A DNA stretch of 64,000 nt from Microbacterium sorbitolivorans (GCF_003327285.1 NZ_KZ848475.1:310001-374000); one strand, 5' to 3'; shown: positions 25,871-34,345, counted from the first letter of the stretch. Made by a program: numbers and translations. The notes: generated from the letters alone by a model not told the origin.

Positions 25871-26065
25871 TTAGTCCTTCAACGAGTCGCGGGCGCCGTG
25901 AGCTGCGTCCTTGACGTCACCGAGGGCTTCCTTCGCGTGACCCTTGACTTGGTCTGCCTTACCTTCCGCTTCAAGCTTCTCGTTGTCGGTTACCTTGCCG
26001 GCGGTTTCCTTGATCTTGCCCGTGGCCTTGTCGGCCATTGCATTGATCTTGTCTTCAGCGCTCAT
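25871..26065 (-). CDS. CsbD family stress protein
   Basis: This 64-residue hydrophilic protein is made of A/K/E/D-rich helices: NAMADKATGKIKETAGKVT, DNEKLEAEGKADQVKGHAKE and ALGDVKDA. This matches CsbD, a small general-stress protein induced by the alternative sigma factor in Bacillus. The ATG at 26065 has GGAAGG upstream and aligns with the family start (MSAEDKINA); the longer frame has no support. Confidence 0.92.
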   Translation of the reverse strand: MSAEDKINAMADKATGKIKETAGKVTDNEKLEAEGKADQVKGHAKEALGDVKDAAHGARDSLKD

Positions 26066-26164
26066 AGCGTTTCCTTCCGTCGTGCGGGTGGAATGCCAGG
26101 TTAGAAGAACTGTTCCTCTCCCCATCACCCCCTTGACGAGGCATACGAAATCCGTATAAGAGCG

Positions 26165-26476
26165 TTACGCGGGAACCTCGAGGTGTTCCTCGACGAGGAT
26201 GATGCCGCCAGTCGAGTGGGCCGAGTGCGCGAGGTCATCGATCCACTGACGGCTGAGCTCTGGCGGTTCGACGTCGTCGAAGACGAATCGCATCGGGATC
26301 GACGGGTGCATCCAGATGGTACTGCGCCCCTCGGGGGTTCCCTCGGGGTGACGCCACGAGAGCGTGAAGCTCTCATTTCGACGGAGCTTCGTGGCGATGA
26401 CGACCTTCAAGTGCGCGAGCGCACGATCGTCGATGTTGATCGGGTCCTGCGCGTCGCCGTAGAGCAACATTCCCAT
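26165..26476 (-). CDS. DUF7882-type small protein, copy 3
   Basis: This 103-residue protein runs MGMLLYGDAQDPINIDDRAL, AHLKVVIATKLRRNESFTLS, then GRSTIWMHPSIPMRFVF and HSAHSTGGIILVEEH. It is clearly closer to copy 1 (shared KLRRNESFTLSW) than to copy 2. It stands alone upstream of csbD, with GAGGAG 8-13 bases before the ATG. A perfect 14-bp palindrome lies about 65 bp upstream. Confidence 0.78.
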   Translation of the reverse strand: MGMLLYGDAQDPINIDDRALAHLKVVIATKLRRNESFTLSWRHPEGTPEGRSTIWMHPSIPMRFVFDDVEPPELSRQWIDDLAHSAHSTGGIILVEEHLEVPA

Positions 26477-26540
26477 CTCAGACGGCTCCTCTCGTGGAGA
26501 TTCGAGCGTACATAGGCCCTCCTTCAAAGGAAAAATGGGA

Positions 26541-26554
26541 AGACCAATTGGTCT
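26541..26554. promoter_or_regulatory. Perfect 14-bp palindrome, possible operator
   Basis: AGACCAATTGGTCT is a perfect palindrome within a 252-bp gap, 65 bp upstream of the third DUF7882-type gene. The size and symmetry suit a TetR- or MarR-type dimer, but no such regulator is adjacent. The rest of the gap (26555-26728) shows no gene or clear promoter. Confidence 0.35.
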
Positions 26555-26728
26555 CCCCACCAAGGCTCACACTACGCCATATCAGCGCGGAAGGGCGCGG
26601 CGATATCGACGATCATGAGCGGCATAGATACATTTCCATCGTTGCCCACGCCGACGCGAGCATCCTCATAGATCGGGGCTGTACCGTCGCGTCCCAGACA
26701 GTGCACCAGAAACGGTGCTTATGACCGC

Positions 26729-27583
26729 TCAGCCCTCCGCGGCCAGTTCCTTGGCCCGGTTGTACGCCGCATCCGTTGCCGCCGAGAACGTCGCCGCGAG
26801 GTCGGCCGACTGCAGCACCTCGACGGCCTTCTCGGTCGTGCCCTTGGGGCTCGTGACGCGGCGGCGCAGCTCGGCCGGGTCCTCGCCCTCGGCCTCGAGC
26901 AGGCGGGTCGCGCCGATGAAGGTCTGCTCGGCGAGGAGGCGCGCCGTCTCGGCGTCGAAGCCCTGGTGGCGGGCGGCCTCGATGAACTGCTCGATGAGCA
27001 GGAAGACGTAGGCGGGGCCGGATCCCGAGATCGTCGAGATCGCGTCGATGCCGTCGTCGCCGTCGACCTCGACGGCAACTCCCACGGTCTCGAAGAGCCG
27101 GCGCACGAGGCCCGTGTCGTCGGCGGTCGCGTGCGTTCCGGCCGCGATGCCCGTGACGCCGCGGCCGACGGTCGAGGGCGTGTTCGGCATCGAGCGGATG
27201 ACCGCGCGGGCGCCCGTCTTCGCCTCGATCTGGGCGAGGGTTATGCCGGCGGCGAGGCTCACGATGATGGCGTCGTCGGCGAGGTGCGGGGCGATCTCGT
27301 CGAGCAGGTCGGCGATCATGTACGGCTTCACGCCCAGGATTACGACGCGCGCGCCCGCGGCCGCGCGGGAGTTTCCGGCCGGCTCGTTCTCGAGCGCGAT
27401 GGCGTCGACGCCCGCGAGGCCGGCGAGTGCCTCGGCCTTCGCGGCCGAGCGATTCGTCACGAAGACCGGGCCGTCGACGGGGCTCTCGCTCGCGACGAGA
27501 CCGCGCACGATCGCGCCGCCCATGGATCCGGCCCCGAGGAATGCGAGCGACGGGAAGGCAACTGAGGAAAGACCGTGTGGCAT
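26729..27583 (-). CDS. proC: Pyrroline-5-carboxylate reductase
   Basis: This 284-residue enzyme catalyses the last step of proline synthesis, NAD(P)H-dependent reduction of P5C. The Rossmann loop is FLGAGSMGGAIVRGL. The ProC signature is in the dimerisation domain: ISGSGPAYVFLLIEQF and RRRVTSPKGTTEKAVEVLQ. Length is normal. The ATG at 27583 is supported by TACTGT at 27596-27591 ending seven bases upstream, so the mRNA is probably leaderless. The start lies only 36 bp from the divergent CDF start. Confidence 0.96.
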   Translation of the reverse strand: MPHGLSSVAFPSLAFLGAGSMGGAIVRGLVASESPVDGPVFVTNRSAAKAEALAGLAGVDAIALENEPAGNSRAAAGARVVILGVKPYMIADLLDEIAPHLADDAIIVSLAAGITLAQIEAKTGARAVIRSMPNTPSTVGRGVTGIAAGTHATADDTGLVRRLFETVGVAVEVDGDDGIDAISTISGSGPAYVFLLIEQFIEAARHQGFDAETARLLAEQTFIGATRLLEAEGEDPAELRRRVTSPKGTTEKAVEVLQSADLAATFSAATDAAYNRAKELAAEG

Positions 27584-27619
27584 ACACATCACAGTACAAC
27601 TGGCCGTAGGCTCACGAGT

Positions 27620-28591
27620 ATGAGTGCACACGGTGGCGGCAAGGCGATTCTGGCCGCGTTCCTTGCGAACATGGGCATCGCCCTGGCGAAGTTGATCGGT
27701 TGGTTGCTGTCGGGATCGGCATCGATGCTCGCCGAGGCCGTGCACTCGATCGCCGACTCGAGCAACCAGGTGTTGCTCTTCGTCGGCGGCAAGACCTCGC
27801 GCCGCCACGCCGACCGCCAGCACCCGTTCGGCTACGGCCGCGACCGCTACGTCTACGCGTTCGTCGTCGGCATCATCCTGTTCTCGGTCGGTGGCCTGTT
27901 CTCGGTCTACGAGGGCGTCGAAAAGCTCACCCACCCGCACGAGCTCAGCGAAGACTGGTGGTGGCTGCCCATCGTGATCCTGGTGATCGCGATCGTGCTC
28001 GAGGGCTTCTCGCTCCGCACCGCCATCGGCGAGGCCAACGAGGTGCGCCCCGAGGGCCAGTCGTGGTGGCAGTTCATCCGCCGCTCGCGCTCGCCCGAGC
28101 TGCCCGTCCTGCTGCTCGAAGACACCGCGGCCCTCATCGGCCTCGTGCTCGCGCTCTCGGGCGTCACGGCGTCGGTCATGACGGGCGATCCGGTCTACGA
28201 CGCGCTCGGCACGCTCGCGATCGGCATCCTGCTGATCCTCGTCGCGATCGTCGTCGGCGTCGAGATGAAGAGCCTGCTCGTCGGCGAGGGCGCCACGAAC
28301 GAGCAGCTCGACGACATCATCCGCGCGATCGAGGCGGGCGAAGACGTCGAGAAGCTCATCCACATCAAGACCCTCTACCTCGGCCCCGACGAGCTGCTCG
28401 TCGCCGCGAAGATCGGCGTGCCCGTCGACAAGCCGCTCGGCGTCGTCGCGCGCGACATCGACGAGATCGAAGAGCGGATCCGCGCCGCCGTCCCGCAGGC
28501 CCGCGTCATCTACCTCGAGCCCGACGTGTATCGCCGCGCCGAGGGTGACAAGCCCCCGACCGAGGCGTTCGTCTTCCCGTCGAGCGACTAA
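27620..28591 (+). CDS. Cation diffusion facilitator (CDF) transporter
   Basis: This 323-residue protein has six predicted membrane helices. The CDF metal site is seen in LAEAVHSIADSSNQ (His and Asp of TM2) and HPFGYGRDRYVYAF after it, and a second site in LLEDTAALIGL (TM5). The cytoplasmic C-terminal domain starts around residue 225. It exports divalent metal (Zn, Mn, Fe or Co) by proton antiport. TAGGCT at 27607-27612 ends seven bases before the ATG, with no ribosome binding site. Its stop codon overlaps the tadA stop on the other strand. Confidence 0.92.
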   Translation: MSAHGGGKAILAAFLANMGIALAKLIGWLLSGSASMLAEAVHSIADSSNQVLLFVGGKTSRRHADRQHPFGYGRDRYVYAFVVGIILFSVGGLFSVYEGVEKLTHPHELSEDWWWLPIVILVIAIVLEGFSLRTAIGEANEVRPEGQSWWQFIRRSRSPELPVLLLEDTAALIGLVLALSGVTASVMTGDPVYDALGTLAIGILLILVAIVVGVEMKSLLVGEGATNEQLDDIIRAIEAGEDVEKLIHIKTLYLGPDELLVAAKIGVPVDKPLGVVARDIDEIEERIRAAVPQARVIYLEPDVYRRAEGDKPPTEAFVFPSSD

Positions 28592-29049
28592 CGCCGCTCG
28601 CCGAAGAACCGCTCGAGCGGGAGCTTCGTCTCCTGCTCAAGCACTCCCCCGACGACCTCGGCCCGGTACGGTAGCCGCCGGTCGCGCACCACGTCGTAGA
28701 GGGATCCGGCGGCGCCCGCCTTCTCGTCCCATGCCCCGAACACGACGCGCGAGATCCGCGCCTGCAGCAGCGCGCCCGCGCACATGAGGCACGGCTCGAG
28801 GGTCACGACGAGTGTGCAGCCGGTGAGGTTCCAGGATCCGTGGGCCGCGGCGGCCTCGCGCATCGCGAGGACCTCGGCGTGCGCGCTCGGATCGTGAGTT
28901 TCCTCGCGCCGGTTGCGGCCGGATCCGATCACCGCGCCCGACGGATCCACGACGAGGGCGCCGACGGGCACCTCGCCGGCGGCCTCGGCCTCCTCCGCGA
29001 GCGCGAGCGCGCGGCGCACCAGGGCGATATCGGAGGAATTTCGGTTCAC
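28588..29049 (-). CDS. tadA: tRNA(adenine-34) deaminase
   Basis: This 153-residue zinc deaminase converts A34 of tRNA-Arg(ACG) to inosine. The catalytic motif is HAEVLAM and the zinc-binding PCLMCAGAL is intact (His/Glu, PCxxC). The start is GTG at 29049; TAGGGT at 29061-29056 ends six bases upstream, so a leaderless transcript is likely. It is divergent from upp with only 30 bp between the two start codons. Confidence 0.95.
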   Translation of the reverse strand: MNRNSSDIALVRRALALAEEAEAAGEVPVGALVVDPSGAVIGSGRNRREETHDPSAHAEVLAMREAAAAHGSWNLTGCTLVVTLEPCLMCAGALLQARISRVVFGAWDEKAGAAGSLYDVVRDRRLPYRAEVVGGVLEQETKLPLERFFGERR

Positions 29050-29079
29050 ACTCTCACCCTAGGTCGGTAGCCTGATCGC

Positions 29080-29715
29080 ATGCGCGTGCACATTGCCGAT
29101 CATCCCCTCATTACCCACAAGCTGTCGGTGCTCCGAGACAAGCGGACCCCGTCGCCGATCTTCCGCCAGCTGACCGAAGAGCTCATGACGCTCCTCGCCT
29201 ACGAGGCCACCCGCAACGTGCGCGTCGAGGAGTGCGAGATCGAGACGCCCGTGACGAAGACCGTCGGCGTCAAGATCGCCGACCCGAAGCCGCTCGTCGT
29301 GCCGATTCTCCGCGCCGGCCTCGGCATGCTCGAGGGCATGACGAAGCTCGTCCCGACCGCCGAGGTCGGCTTCCTCGGCCTCGTGCGCGACGAGGAAACC
29401 CTCGAGCCCGTCACGTACGCCGAGCGCCTCCCGGACGACCTCTCGGGCCGCCAGTGCTTCGCGCTCGACCCGATGCTCGCGACCGGCGGATCCCTCGCCG
29501 CGGCGATCGAGTACCTCTTCGACCGCGGCGCCGAGCACGTGACCGCCGTGTGTCTGCTCGGCACCCCGCAGGGCCTGCAGAAGATCGAGGAGATCGTGGG
29601 CGACCGCGACGTCACCCTCGTTCTCGGCGCCCTCGACGAGGGCCTCAACGAGAAGAGCTACATCGTCCCCGGCCTCGGCGACGCGGGCGACCGCCTCTAC
29701 GGCACCGCCGAGTAA
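29080..29715 (+). CDS. upp: Uracil phosphoribosyltransferase
   Basis: This 211-residue enzyme salvages uracil to UMP using PRPP. The motifs are [13 protein letters not shown], the PRPP loop [15 protein letters not shown] and the uracil-binding [10 protein letters not shown] near the C-terminus. TAGCCT at 29068-29073 ends six bases before the ATG with no ribosome binding site. A strong terminator follows ten bases after the stop. Confidence 0.97.
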   Translation: MRVHIADHPLITHKLSVLRDKRTPSPIFRQLTEELMTLLAYEATRNVRVEECEIETPVTKTVGVKIADPKPLVVPILRAGLGMLEGMTKLVPTAEVGFLGLVRDEETLEPVTYAERLPDDLSGRQCFALDPMLATGGSLAAAIEYLFDRGAEHVTAVCLLGTPQGLQKIEEIVGDRDVTLVLGALDEGLNEKSYIVPGLGDAGDRLYGTAE

Positions 29716-29724
29716 TTCAGACGC

Positions 29725-29761
29725 AAAAGTGCCGCGGACCATACGGTCCGCGGCACTTTTT
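29725..29761. terminator. Bidirectional rho-independent terminator after upp
   Basis: AAAAGTGCCGCGGACC, loop ATAC, GGTCCGCGGCACTTTTT. A perfect 12-bp GC stem is extended by A/T tails, so it works in both directions, for upp and for the convergent sugar permease gene ending at 29767. Confidence 0.93.
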
Positions 29762-29766
29762 CATGC

Positions 29767-30681
29767 CTACCCCTTCACGCTTCCGGCGAGCAGGCCTCGC
29801 ACGAAGAAGCGCTGCAGCGCGAAGAACACGATGAGCGGCAGCAGGATCGAGATGAACGCGCCGGCCGTCAGCAGGTGCCAGTCCTGGCCGCGGTCGCCCG
29901 TCATGGCGGCGAGCGCCGCCGTCAGCGGCTGCACCGTCCGGGATCCGCCCGAGAAGGTCAGACCCACGAGCAGGTCGTTCCAGACCCAGAGGAACTGGAA
30001 GATGGCGTAGCTCGCGATCGCGGGCAGCATCAGCGGCAGCATGACGCGGAGGAACACGGTGACGTGCCCCGCGCCGTCGATGCGCGCGGCCTCGATGAGG
30101 TCTCGCGGAACCTCCGACATGAAGTTATGCAGGAGGAAGATCGCGAGCGGCAGGCCGAAGATCGTGTGCGCCGTCCAGAGCGACAGGAACGGGAACATGC
30201 TCGCGACCTCGGTGCCCGAGAAGATGCGAAGCAGCGGGATCAACGCCATCTGCAGCGGCACGATCTGCAGCGTGAAGACGCCGACGAACACGATGTCGCG
30301 ACCCTTCCACTCGAGCACCGAGAACGCATACGACGCCATGATCGCGAGGATGAGCGGCGCGAGCGTTCCGGGGATCGCGATGACGATCGAGTTCTGGAAG
30401 AACACGGCGAGGTTCGTCGACGTGGATCCCTGCAGCACCTGCTGGTAGTTATCCAGCGTGAACTGCGGATCCGTGAAGATCGACCACCAGCCGCTCGACT
30501 TGATCTCGGATTCGGGGCGGAACGACGAGACGAAGAGTCCGAACGTCGGCACCGTCCAGAGCACGGCGATCACGAGCGCGACGGCGCTGCCGATGCGGTT
30601 GCCGACGAGCTTCTTGAAGCTGCCGGCGGCGGATCCGGCCTTCTTGGTCGGGTTGACCGCGGTCAGGGTCTGCGTGGACAT
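29767..30681 (-). CDS. Carbohydrate ABC transporter permease, MalG type
   Basis: This 304-residue protein has six predicted membrane helices and the EAA coupling loop EAARIDGAGHVTVFLRVMLP. An N-terminal cytoplasmic tail of about 30 residues precedes TM1. It forms the inner-membrane channel with the MalF-type partner encoded just upstream; the genes share one base (TGATG). The ATP-binding subunit is not in the operon, so a shared MsiK-like ATPase is likely, as in many actinobacterial sugar importers. Confidence 0.93.
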   Translation of the reverse strand: MSTQTLTAVNPTKKAGSAAGSFKKLVGNRIGSAVALVIAVLWTVPTFGLFVSSFRPESEIKSSGWWSIFTDPQFTLDNYQQVLQGSTSTNLAVFFQNSIVIAIPGTLAPLILAIMASYAFSVLEWKGRDIVFVGVFTLQIVPLQMALIPLLRIFSGTEVASMFPFLSLWTAHTIFGLPLAIFLLHNFMSEVPRDLIEAARIDGAGHVTVFLRVMLPLMLPAIASYAIFQFLWVWNDLLVGLTFSGGSRTVQPLTAALAAMTGDRGQDWHLLTAGAFISILLPLIVFFALQRFFVRGLLAGSVKG

Positions 30682-31655
30682 CAGCGCACCGCCTTGTTCT
30701 TGTTCATCTGGCGCACGTTGTAGATCACGACCGGAACAACGAGCAGGAAGATCACGACGGCCATCGCGGATCCGATGCCGTTGTCGCCGTAGGTGAACGA
30801 CCAGTCGTACATCTCGTTGGCGAGCACCTGCGTCTTAAACTCGGCGCCCGTCATCGTCTGGGTGATGTCGAAGACCTTGAGGGTCGCGATACAGATCGTC
30901 GTCAGCACGACGACGAGCGAGGGGCGGATCGACGGGATCGTGATGCGGGTGAAGAGCTGCCACGAGTTCGCGCCGTCGAGCTTGGCGGCCTCGACGATGT
31001 CGCTCGGCACGGCCTTGATGGCGGCAGACAGCACGACCATCGCGAATCCGGCCTGGATCCACACCATCACGACGATGAGGAAGACGGTGTTCCACGGGGA
31101 ATCCTGCAGGAAGCGCACGGGCTCGAAGCCGAGGCTCGTGATGAGGGCGTTGAGCAGGCCGATCTGCTCCTGCGCGGCGCCGCGGTATTCGTAGACAAAC
31201 TTCCAGATGATGCCGGCGCCGACGAATGAGATCGCCATCGGCAGGAACAGTAGCGACTTCGCGACCTTCTCGAAGCGCGACTTGTCGATGAGGACGGAGT
31301 AGACGAGGCCGATCACGGTGGATCCGAGCGGCACGAGCACGACCCACAGCAGCGAGTTCGCGAGCGCCTGGAGGCCGTCGTTGAAGAGGTATGCGTAGTT
31401 GTCGAGGCCGACGAAGTTGTCGCTGCGCTTGTCCATGACCGACATCCACATCGTGCGGATGGCGGGGTAGATCAGGCCGACGGCGAGCAGCAGCAGCGCG
31501 GGGCCGCCGAAGATCGCGGCCATGATGTAGACCTGCTTGCGGCCGCGCACGCGGTCGACGACCGTCGCGACGAGCAGCAGGATGGCGAGGACCGCGAGGA
31601 ACGCCAGCACGGCCAGGATCAGCTGGCCGTTCTTGGAGTACAGAAAGAATCCCAT
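30681..31655 (-). CDS. Carbohydrate ABC transporter permease, MalF type
   Basis: This 324-residue protein has an extra N-terminal helix (LILAVLAFLAVLAILLLVATV) and then the six-helix core with the EAA loop EAAKLDGANSWQLFTRITIP. The overall pattern and WMSVMDKRSDNFVGLDNYAYL resemble the alpha-glucoside-type AglF permeases. The start has AAAGGAGG at ideal spacing. It lies 69 bp after the binding-protein gene, with a strong hairpin between them. Confidence 0.92.
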   Translation of the reverse strand: MGFFLYSKNGQLILAVLAFLAVLAILLLVATVVDRVRGRKQVYIMAAIFGGPALLLLAVGLIYPAIRTMWMSVMDKRSDNFVGLDNYAYLFNDGLQALANSLLWVVLVPLGSTVIGLVYSVLIDKSRFEKVAKSLLFLPMAISFVGAGIIWKFVYEYRGAAQEQIGLLNALITSLGFEPVRFLQDSPWNTVFLIVVMVWIQAGFAMVVLSAAIKAVPSDIVEAAKLDGANSWQLFTRITIPSIRPSLVVVLTTICIATLKVFDITQTMTGAEFKTQVLANEMYDWSFTYGDNGIGSAMAVVIFLLVVPVVIYNVRQMNKNKAVR

Positions 31656-31680
31656 GGTGGTTGCCTCCTTTCAGGCGAGG

Positions 31681-31713
31681 TCGGGCCGGGGCCCCGTGGG
31701 GTGCCCCGGCCCG
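31681..31713 (-). terminator. Intra-operon stem-loop between binding protein and permease genes
   Basis: TCGGGCCGGGGC and GCCCCGGCCCGA are perfect 12-bp arms with a nine-base loop. The hairpin lies between the lipoprotein and permease genes, where such structures usually raise binding-protein expression relative to the membrane subunits by partial termination or mRNA protection. Confidence 0.7.
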
Positions 31714-31724
31714 ATGTGCGCGGC

Positions 31725-33113
31725 TTACGGCCAGCTGGCCTCGACCTTGGCGAGAGCCTCGGCCGCGGTCTCCTGACCATCGATCCAGTTGGTCAGCTCG
31801 GACCAGAAGCTACCCGCACCCACCTGCGAGGGCATGAGGTCGGATCCGTCGAAGCGGGCGGTCGCGCCCTCGTCCTGGAACAGGTCGATCGTGAGTCGGA
31901 GAACGTCGCTGGATGCCTTCGAGGGGTCGGCGCCCGAGTTCGGGCTCACCATTCCGCCGATCTCCATGCGAGCGTTCGCCCACTCGGGCGAGGCCATGTA
32001 GGCCTCGACCGCCTGCGTGGCGGGGCTGTCGCTGAACGCGGCGAGGTAGTCGCCGGCGATCAGCAGCGGCTTGTCGTCGGCGGTGTCGGCCGGCAGGTAG
32101 AAGGCGAAGATGTCGCCGTCGGGGCCGACATCGGTGCCCTCGGGCAGCTGGGCCTCGAAGAAGCTCGCGGCGCGGAACATGAAGCAGTTGTCGTTGAGGA
32201 TCTGCAGGCCCGCGTCGGCCCAGGGGGTCGTCGCGATCGAACGCGAGTCGCCGATACCGCCGTTGACGTAGTCCTCGTTCTGCAGTATGTCTCCCGCGCG
32301 CTCGAGCGACGCGACGATCTGCGGGTCGTCGAAGGGGATCTCGTGGTTTACCCACTGGTCGTAGACGTCGGCGCCGGCCTCGCGGAGGACCATGTCCTCC
32401 ATGAAGTCGGTGGCGGGCCAACCGGTCGCGCCGCCCGACTCGATGCCGAAGCACCAGGGCTTCACGCTGTCGCTGCCGTGGTCGGCCGAGATCTGGTCGC
32501 TGAGGGCCATGAGCTCGTCCCACGTCGTCGGGATCTCGTAGCCGTTCTCCTCGAACACGCTCGGCGAGTACCAGACGAACGACTTCGCGGATCCCTGGAT
32601 CGGGATGCCGTACTGCGTGCCGTCGACGTTGCCGTAGCTCAGCCAGTCTTCGGTGTAGTTGGCCTCGGCGGCCGAGAGGGCGTCGCCCTCGAGGGGCTTC
32701 AGGTAGTCGCCGTCAACCATGCGGCTGAGGAGGCCCGGCTGGGGGAAGATCGCGAGGTCGGGCGCGTTGCCACCCTCGACCTGCACGAAGATCTGCGACT
32801 CGAAGTCATTGCTGGGGTTGTGCTCGATCGTGATGCCGGTGCACGAGGCGAAGTCGGCCCACGACTGCTCGAGCATCTCGCCCTCGGTGCCCTCGATCGT
32901 CGACGAGATCTTGACCGTGTCGCCGTCGAAGGTTCCGTAACTCTCGTACGCCGCGCAGTCGGCGCTCGTGTCGCCGCCACCGCTTCCGCCCGAGTTGCTG
33001 TTTCCGCCCGAGCCGCCGCCGAGGTCGTCGCCCGCGCACCCTGCGAGAGCGAGAACCGCGACGAGACCGCCCGCAAGGGACATTCCCGCTCGGCGCATCG
33101 TGATTGTCGTCAT
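31725..33113 (-). CDS. Sugar ABC transporter substrate-binding lipoprotein
   Basis: This 462-residue protein has a lipoprotein signal peptide with lipobox LALAGC (Cys at about residue 26) and a Gly/Ser/Asn-rich linker. The family-1 binding-protein domain includes NDFESQIFVQVEGGNAPDLAIFPQ and YGIPIQGSAKSFVWYSPSVF. The sequence resembles AglE-type alpha-glucoside binders. It captures the sugar outside the membrane for the two permeases. A cre-like LacI operator lies 91 bp upstream, and the lacI-type gene is the preceding gene on the same strand. Confidence 0.93.
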   Translation of the reverse strand: MTTITMRRAGMSLAGGLVAVLALAGCAGDDLGGGSGGNSNSGGSGGGDTSADCAAYESYGTFDGDTVKISSTIEGTEGEMLEQSWADFASCTGITIEHNPSNDFESQIFVQVEGGNAPDLAIFPQPGLLSRMVDGDYLKPLEGDALSAAEANYTEDWLSYGNVDGTQYGIPIQGSAKSFVWYSPSVFEENGYEIPTTWDELMALSDQISADHGSDSVKPWCFGIESGGATGWPATDFMEDMVLREAGADVYDQWVNHEIPFDDPQIVASLERAGDILQNEDYVNGGIGDSRSIATTPWADAGLQILNDNCFMFRAASFFEAQLPEGTDVGPDGDIFAFYLPADTADDKPLLIAGDYLAAFSDSPATQAVEAYMASPEWANARMEIGGMVSPNSGADPSKASSDVLRLTIDLFQDEGATARFDGSDLMPSQVGAGSFWSELTNWIDGQETAAEALAKVEASWP

Positions 33114-33203
33114 TTCAACGTCCTCTCTGACGTGGAACTCTGTTTATGCGGCGGTGCTGCCGCGCTCACACACTGGCTATCAAACCGTGGCCGAACGCAA
33201 AAT

Positions 33204-33217
33204 GCAAGCGCTTACAG
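33204..33217. promoter_or_regulatory. LacI/CcpA-type operator (cre-like)
   Basis: TGCAAGCGCTTACA matches the LacI-GalR family cre pattern TGNAANCGNTTNCA at every fixed position, with the central CG and near-perfect dyad symmetry. It sits between the LacI-type gene and the binding-protein gene, upstream of the sugar operon, and is the obvious target for that regulator. Confidence 0.75.
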
Positions 33218-33239
33218 AAAATCGAACGTAACGGTGCGA

Positions 33240-34274
33240 TCACGCCGCGCGAACCGCAGGCGCGGGCGCGGTGGATCCGTTATCGACGAGCGCGGTCGGG
33301 AACCGCACGTCGCGACCGACGTTGGATCCGGCGATCATCTCGAGCAGCAGGCTCGCGCCCGCATCGCCCTGCGCGCGGGCGTCCTGCGCGACCGTGGTGA
33401 GCCCGATGAGCCCCGAGAGCTCGTGCCCGTCGATGCCCACGACCGACACGTCCTCGGGCACGCGGATCCCCCGCGCGCGCAGCTCCTCGAGCGCGCCGAA
33501 CGCCATCTCGTCCGAGTAGGCGAAGAGCGCCGTCATGTCGGGGTGCGCGTCGAGCAGGGCCGCGGCCGCGGCTCGCCCGCCCTCCTGCGTGTAGTCGCCG
33601 AACGCCTCGAGGGTGTCGTCATAGTCGATGCCGAGAGCGGCGAGCGCCGCCACCGTGCCGTCGTGCCGCTCGGAGGCCGACGACCAGTGCGCGTCGTACG
33701 GCAGCTTCGCGCCGATCTGACCGATGCGGCGGTGGCCGAGGGCGGCGAGGTGCTCGATCGCGATCCGGGATCCGTCGTGGTCGTCCATGCTCACCCGCAC
33801 GTGGTCGGGCGGGCCCGTGCCGACGAACACGATCGGCACGTTGAGATTGTCGAGCGTCAACCGCTCCTCCGGCGAGAGCGGGATGCCGAGCACGATCATG
33901 CCGTCGACGCGCTGCCGCATGGTCGACATGTCGATCGGGGCACGGGATCCGTCGGGCGCGAAATCGAACGCGTGCAGCAGCACGTCGAAGCCGGCCCCGC
34001 GCAGGCGCTCCTCGGCGCCCTCGACCACGTTGCGGTTGAACCAGCGCGAGAACGACGCGGTGAGCAGGCCGATGGTGCGGGTGCGGCCGCTCGCGAGCGA
34101 CGCCGCCGACGGGCTCGGCACGTAGTTGAGCTCGGCCGCGGCGCGGCGCACGCGCGCCCGCGTCGACTCGCGCACCTCCGGCAGGCCCCGAAGCGCGCGC
34201 GAAACCGTCGCCGTCGAGACGCCCGCCAGCCGCGCGACGTCGTCGATTCCTACCCCACCCAGTGCAGATCCCAC
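33240..34274 (-). CDS. LacI-family transcriptional regulator of the sugar importer
   Basis: This 344-residue protein has an N-terminal LacI helix-turn-helix with hinge (GIDDVARLAGVSTATVSRAL, then LNYVPSPSAASL). A periplasmic-binding-like effector domain follows (RTIGLLTASFSRWFNRNVVEGAEE ... DVSVVGIDGHE). It probably represses the ABC operon until the sugar binds. The GTG at 34274 is the most likely start; it leaves ten residues before the HTH, and the ribosome binding site is weak. The long in-frame extension upstream overlaps the next gene and is not coding. Confidence 0.92.
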   Translation of the reverse strand: MGSALGGVGIDDVARLAGVSTATVSRALRGLPEVRESTRARVRRAAAELNYVPSPSAASLASGRTRTIGLLTASFSRWFNRNVVEGAEERLRGAGFDVLLHAFDFAPDGSRAPIDMSTMRQRVDGMIVLGIPLSPEERLTLDNLNVPIVFVGTGPPDHVRVSMDDHDGSRIAIEHLAALGHRRIGQIGAKLPYDAHWSSASERHDGTVAALAALGIDYDDTLEAFGDYTQEGGRAAAAALLDAHPDMTALFAYSDEMAFGALEELRARGIRVPEDVSVVGIDGHELSGLIGLTTVAQDARAQGDAGASLLLEMIAGSNVGRDVRFPTALVDNGSTAPAPAVRAA

Positions 34275-34345
34275 AAGACTGAAGTGTGCACCATCGCGCG
34301 CGGATCCGCCATCGACGGCCCCGCGACCCGCGTGTTCCTGGACTG

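Noticed and set aside
26477-26728. A gene in the gap before proC
   Set aside because: Short frames on both strands have no ribosome binding site or similarity; only the palindrome at 26541 stands out.
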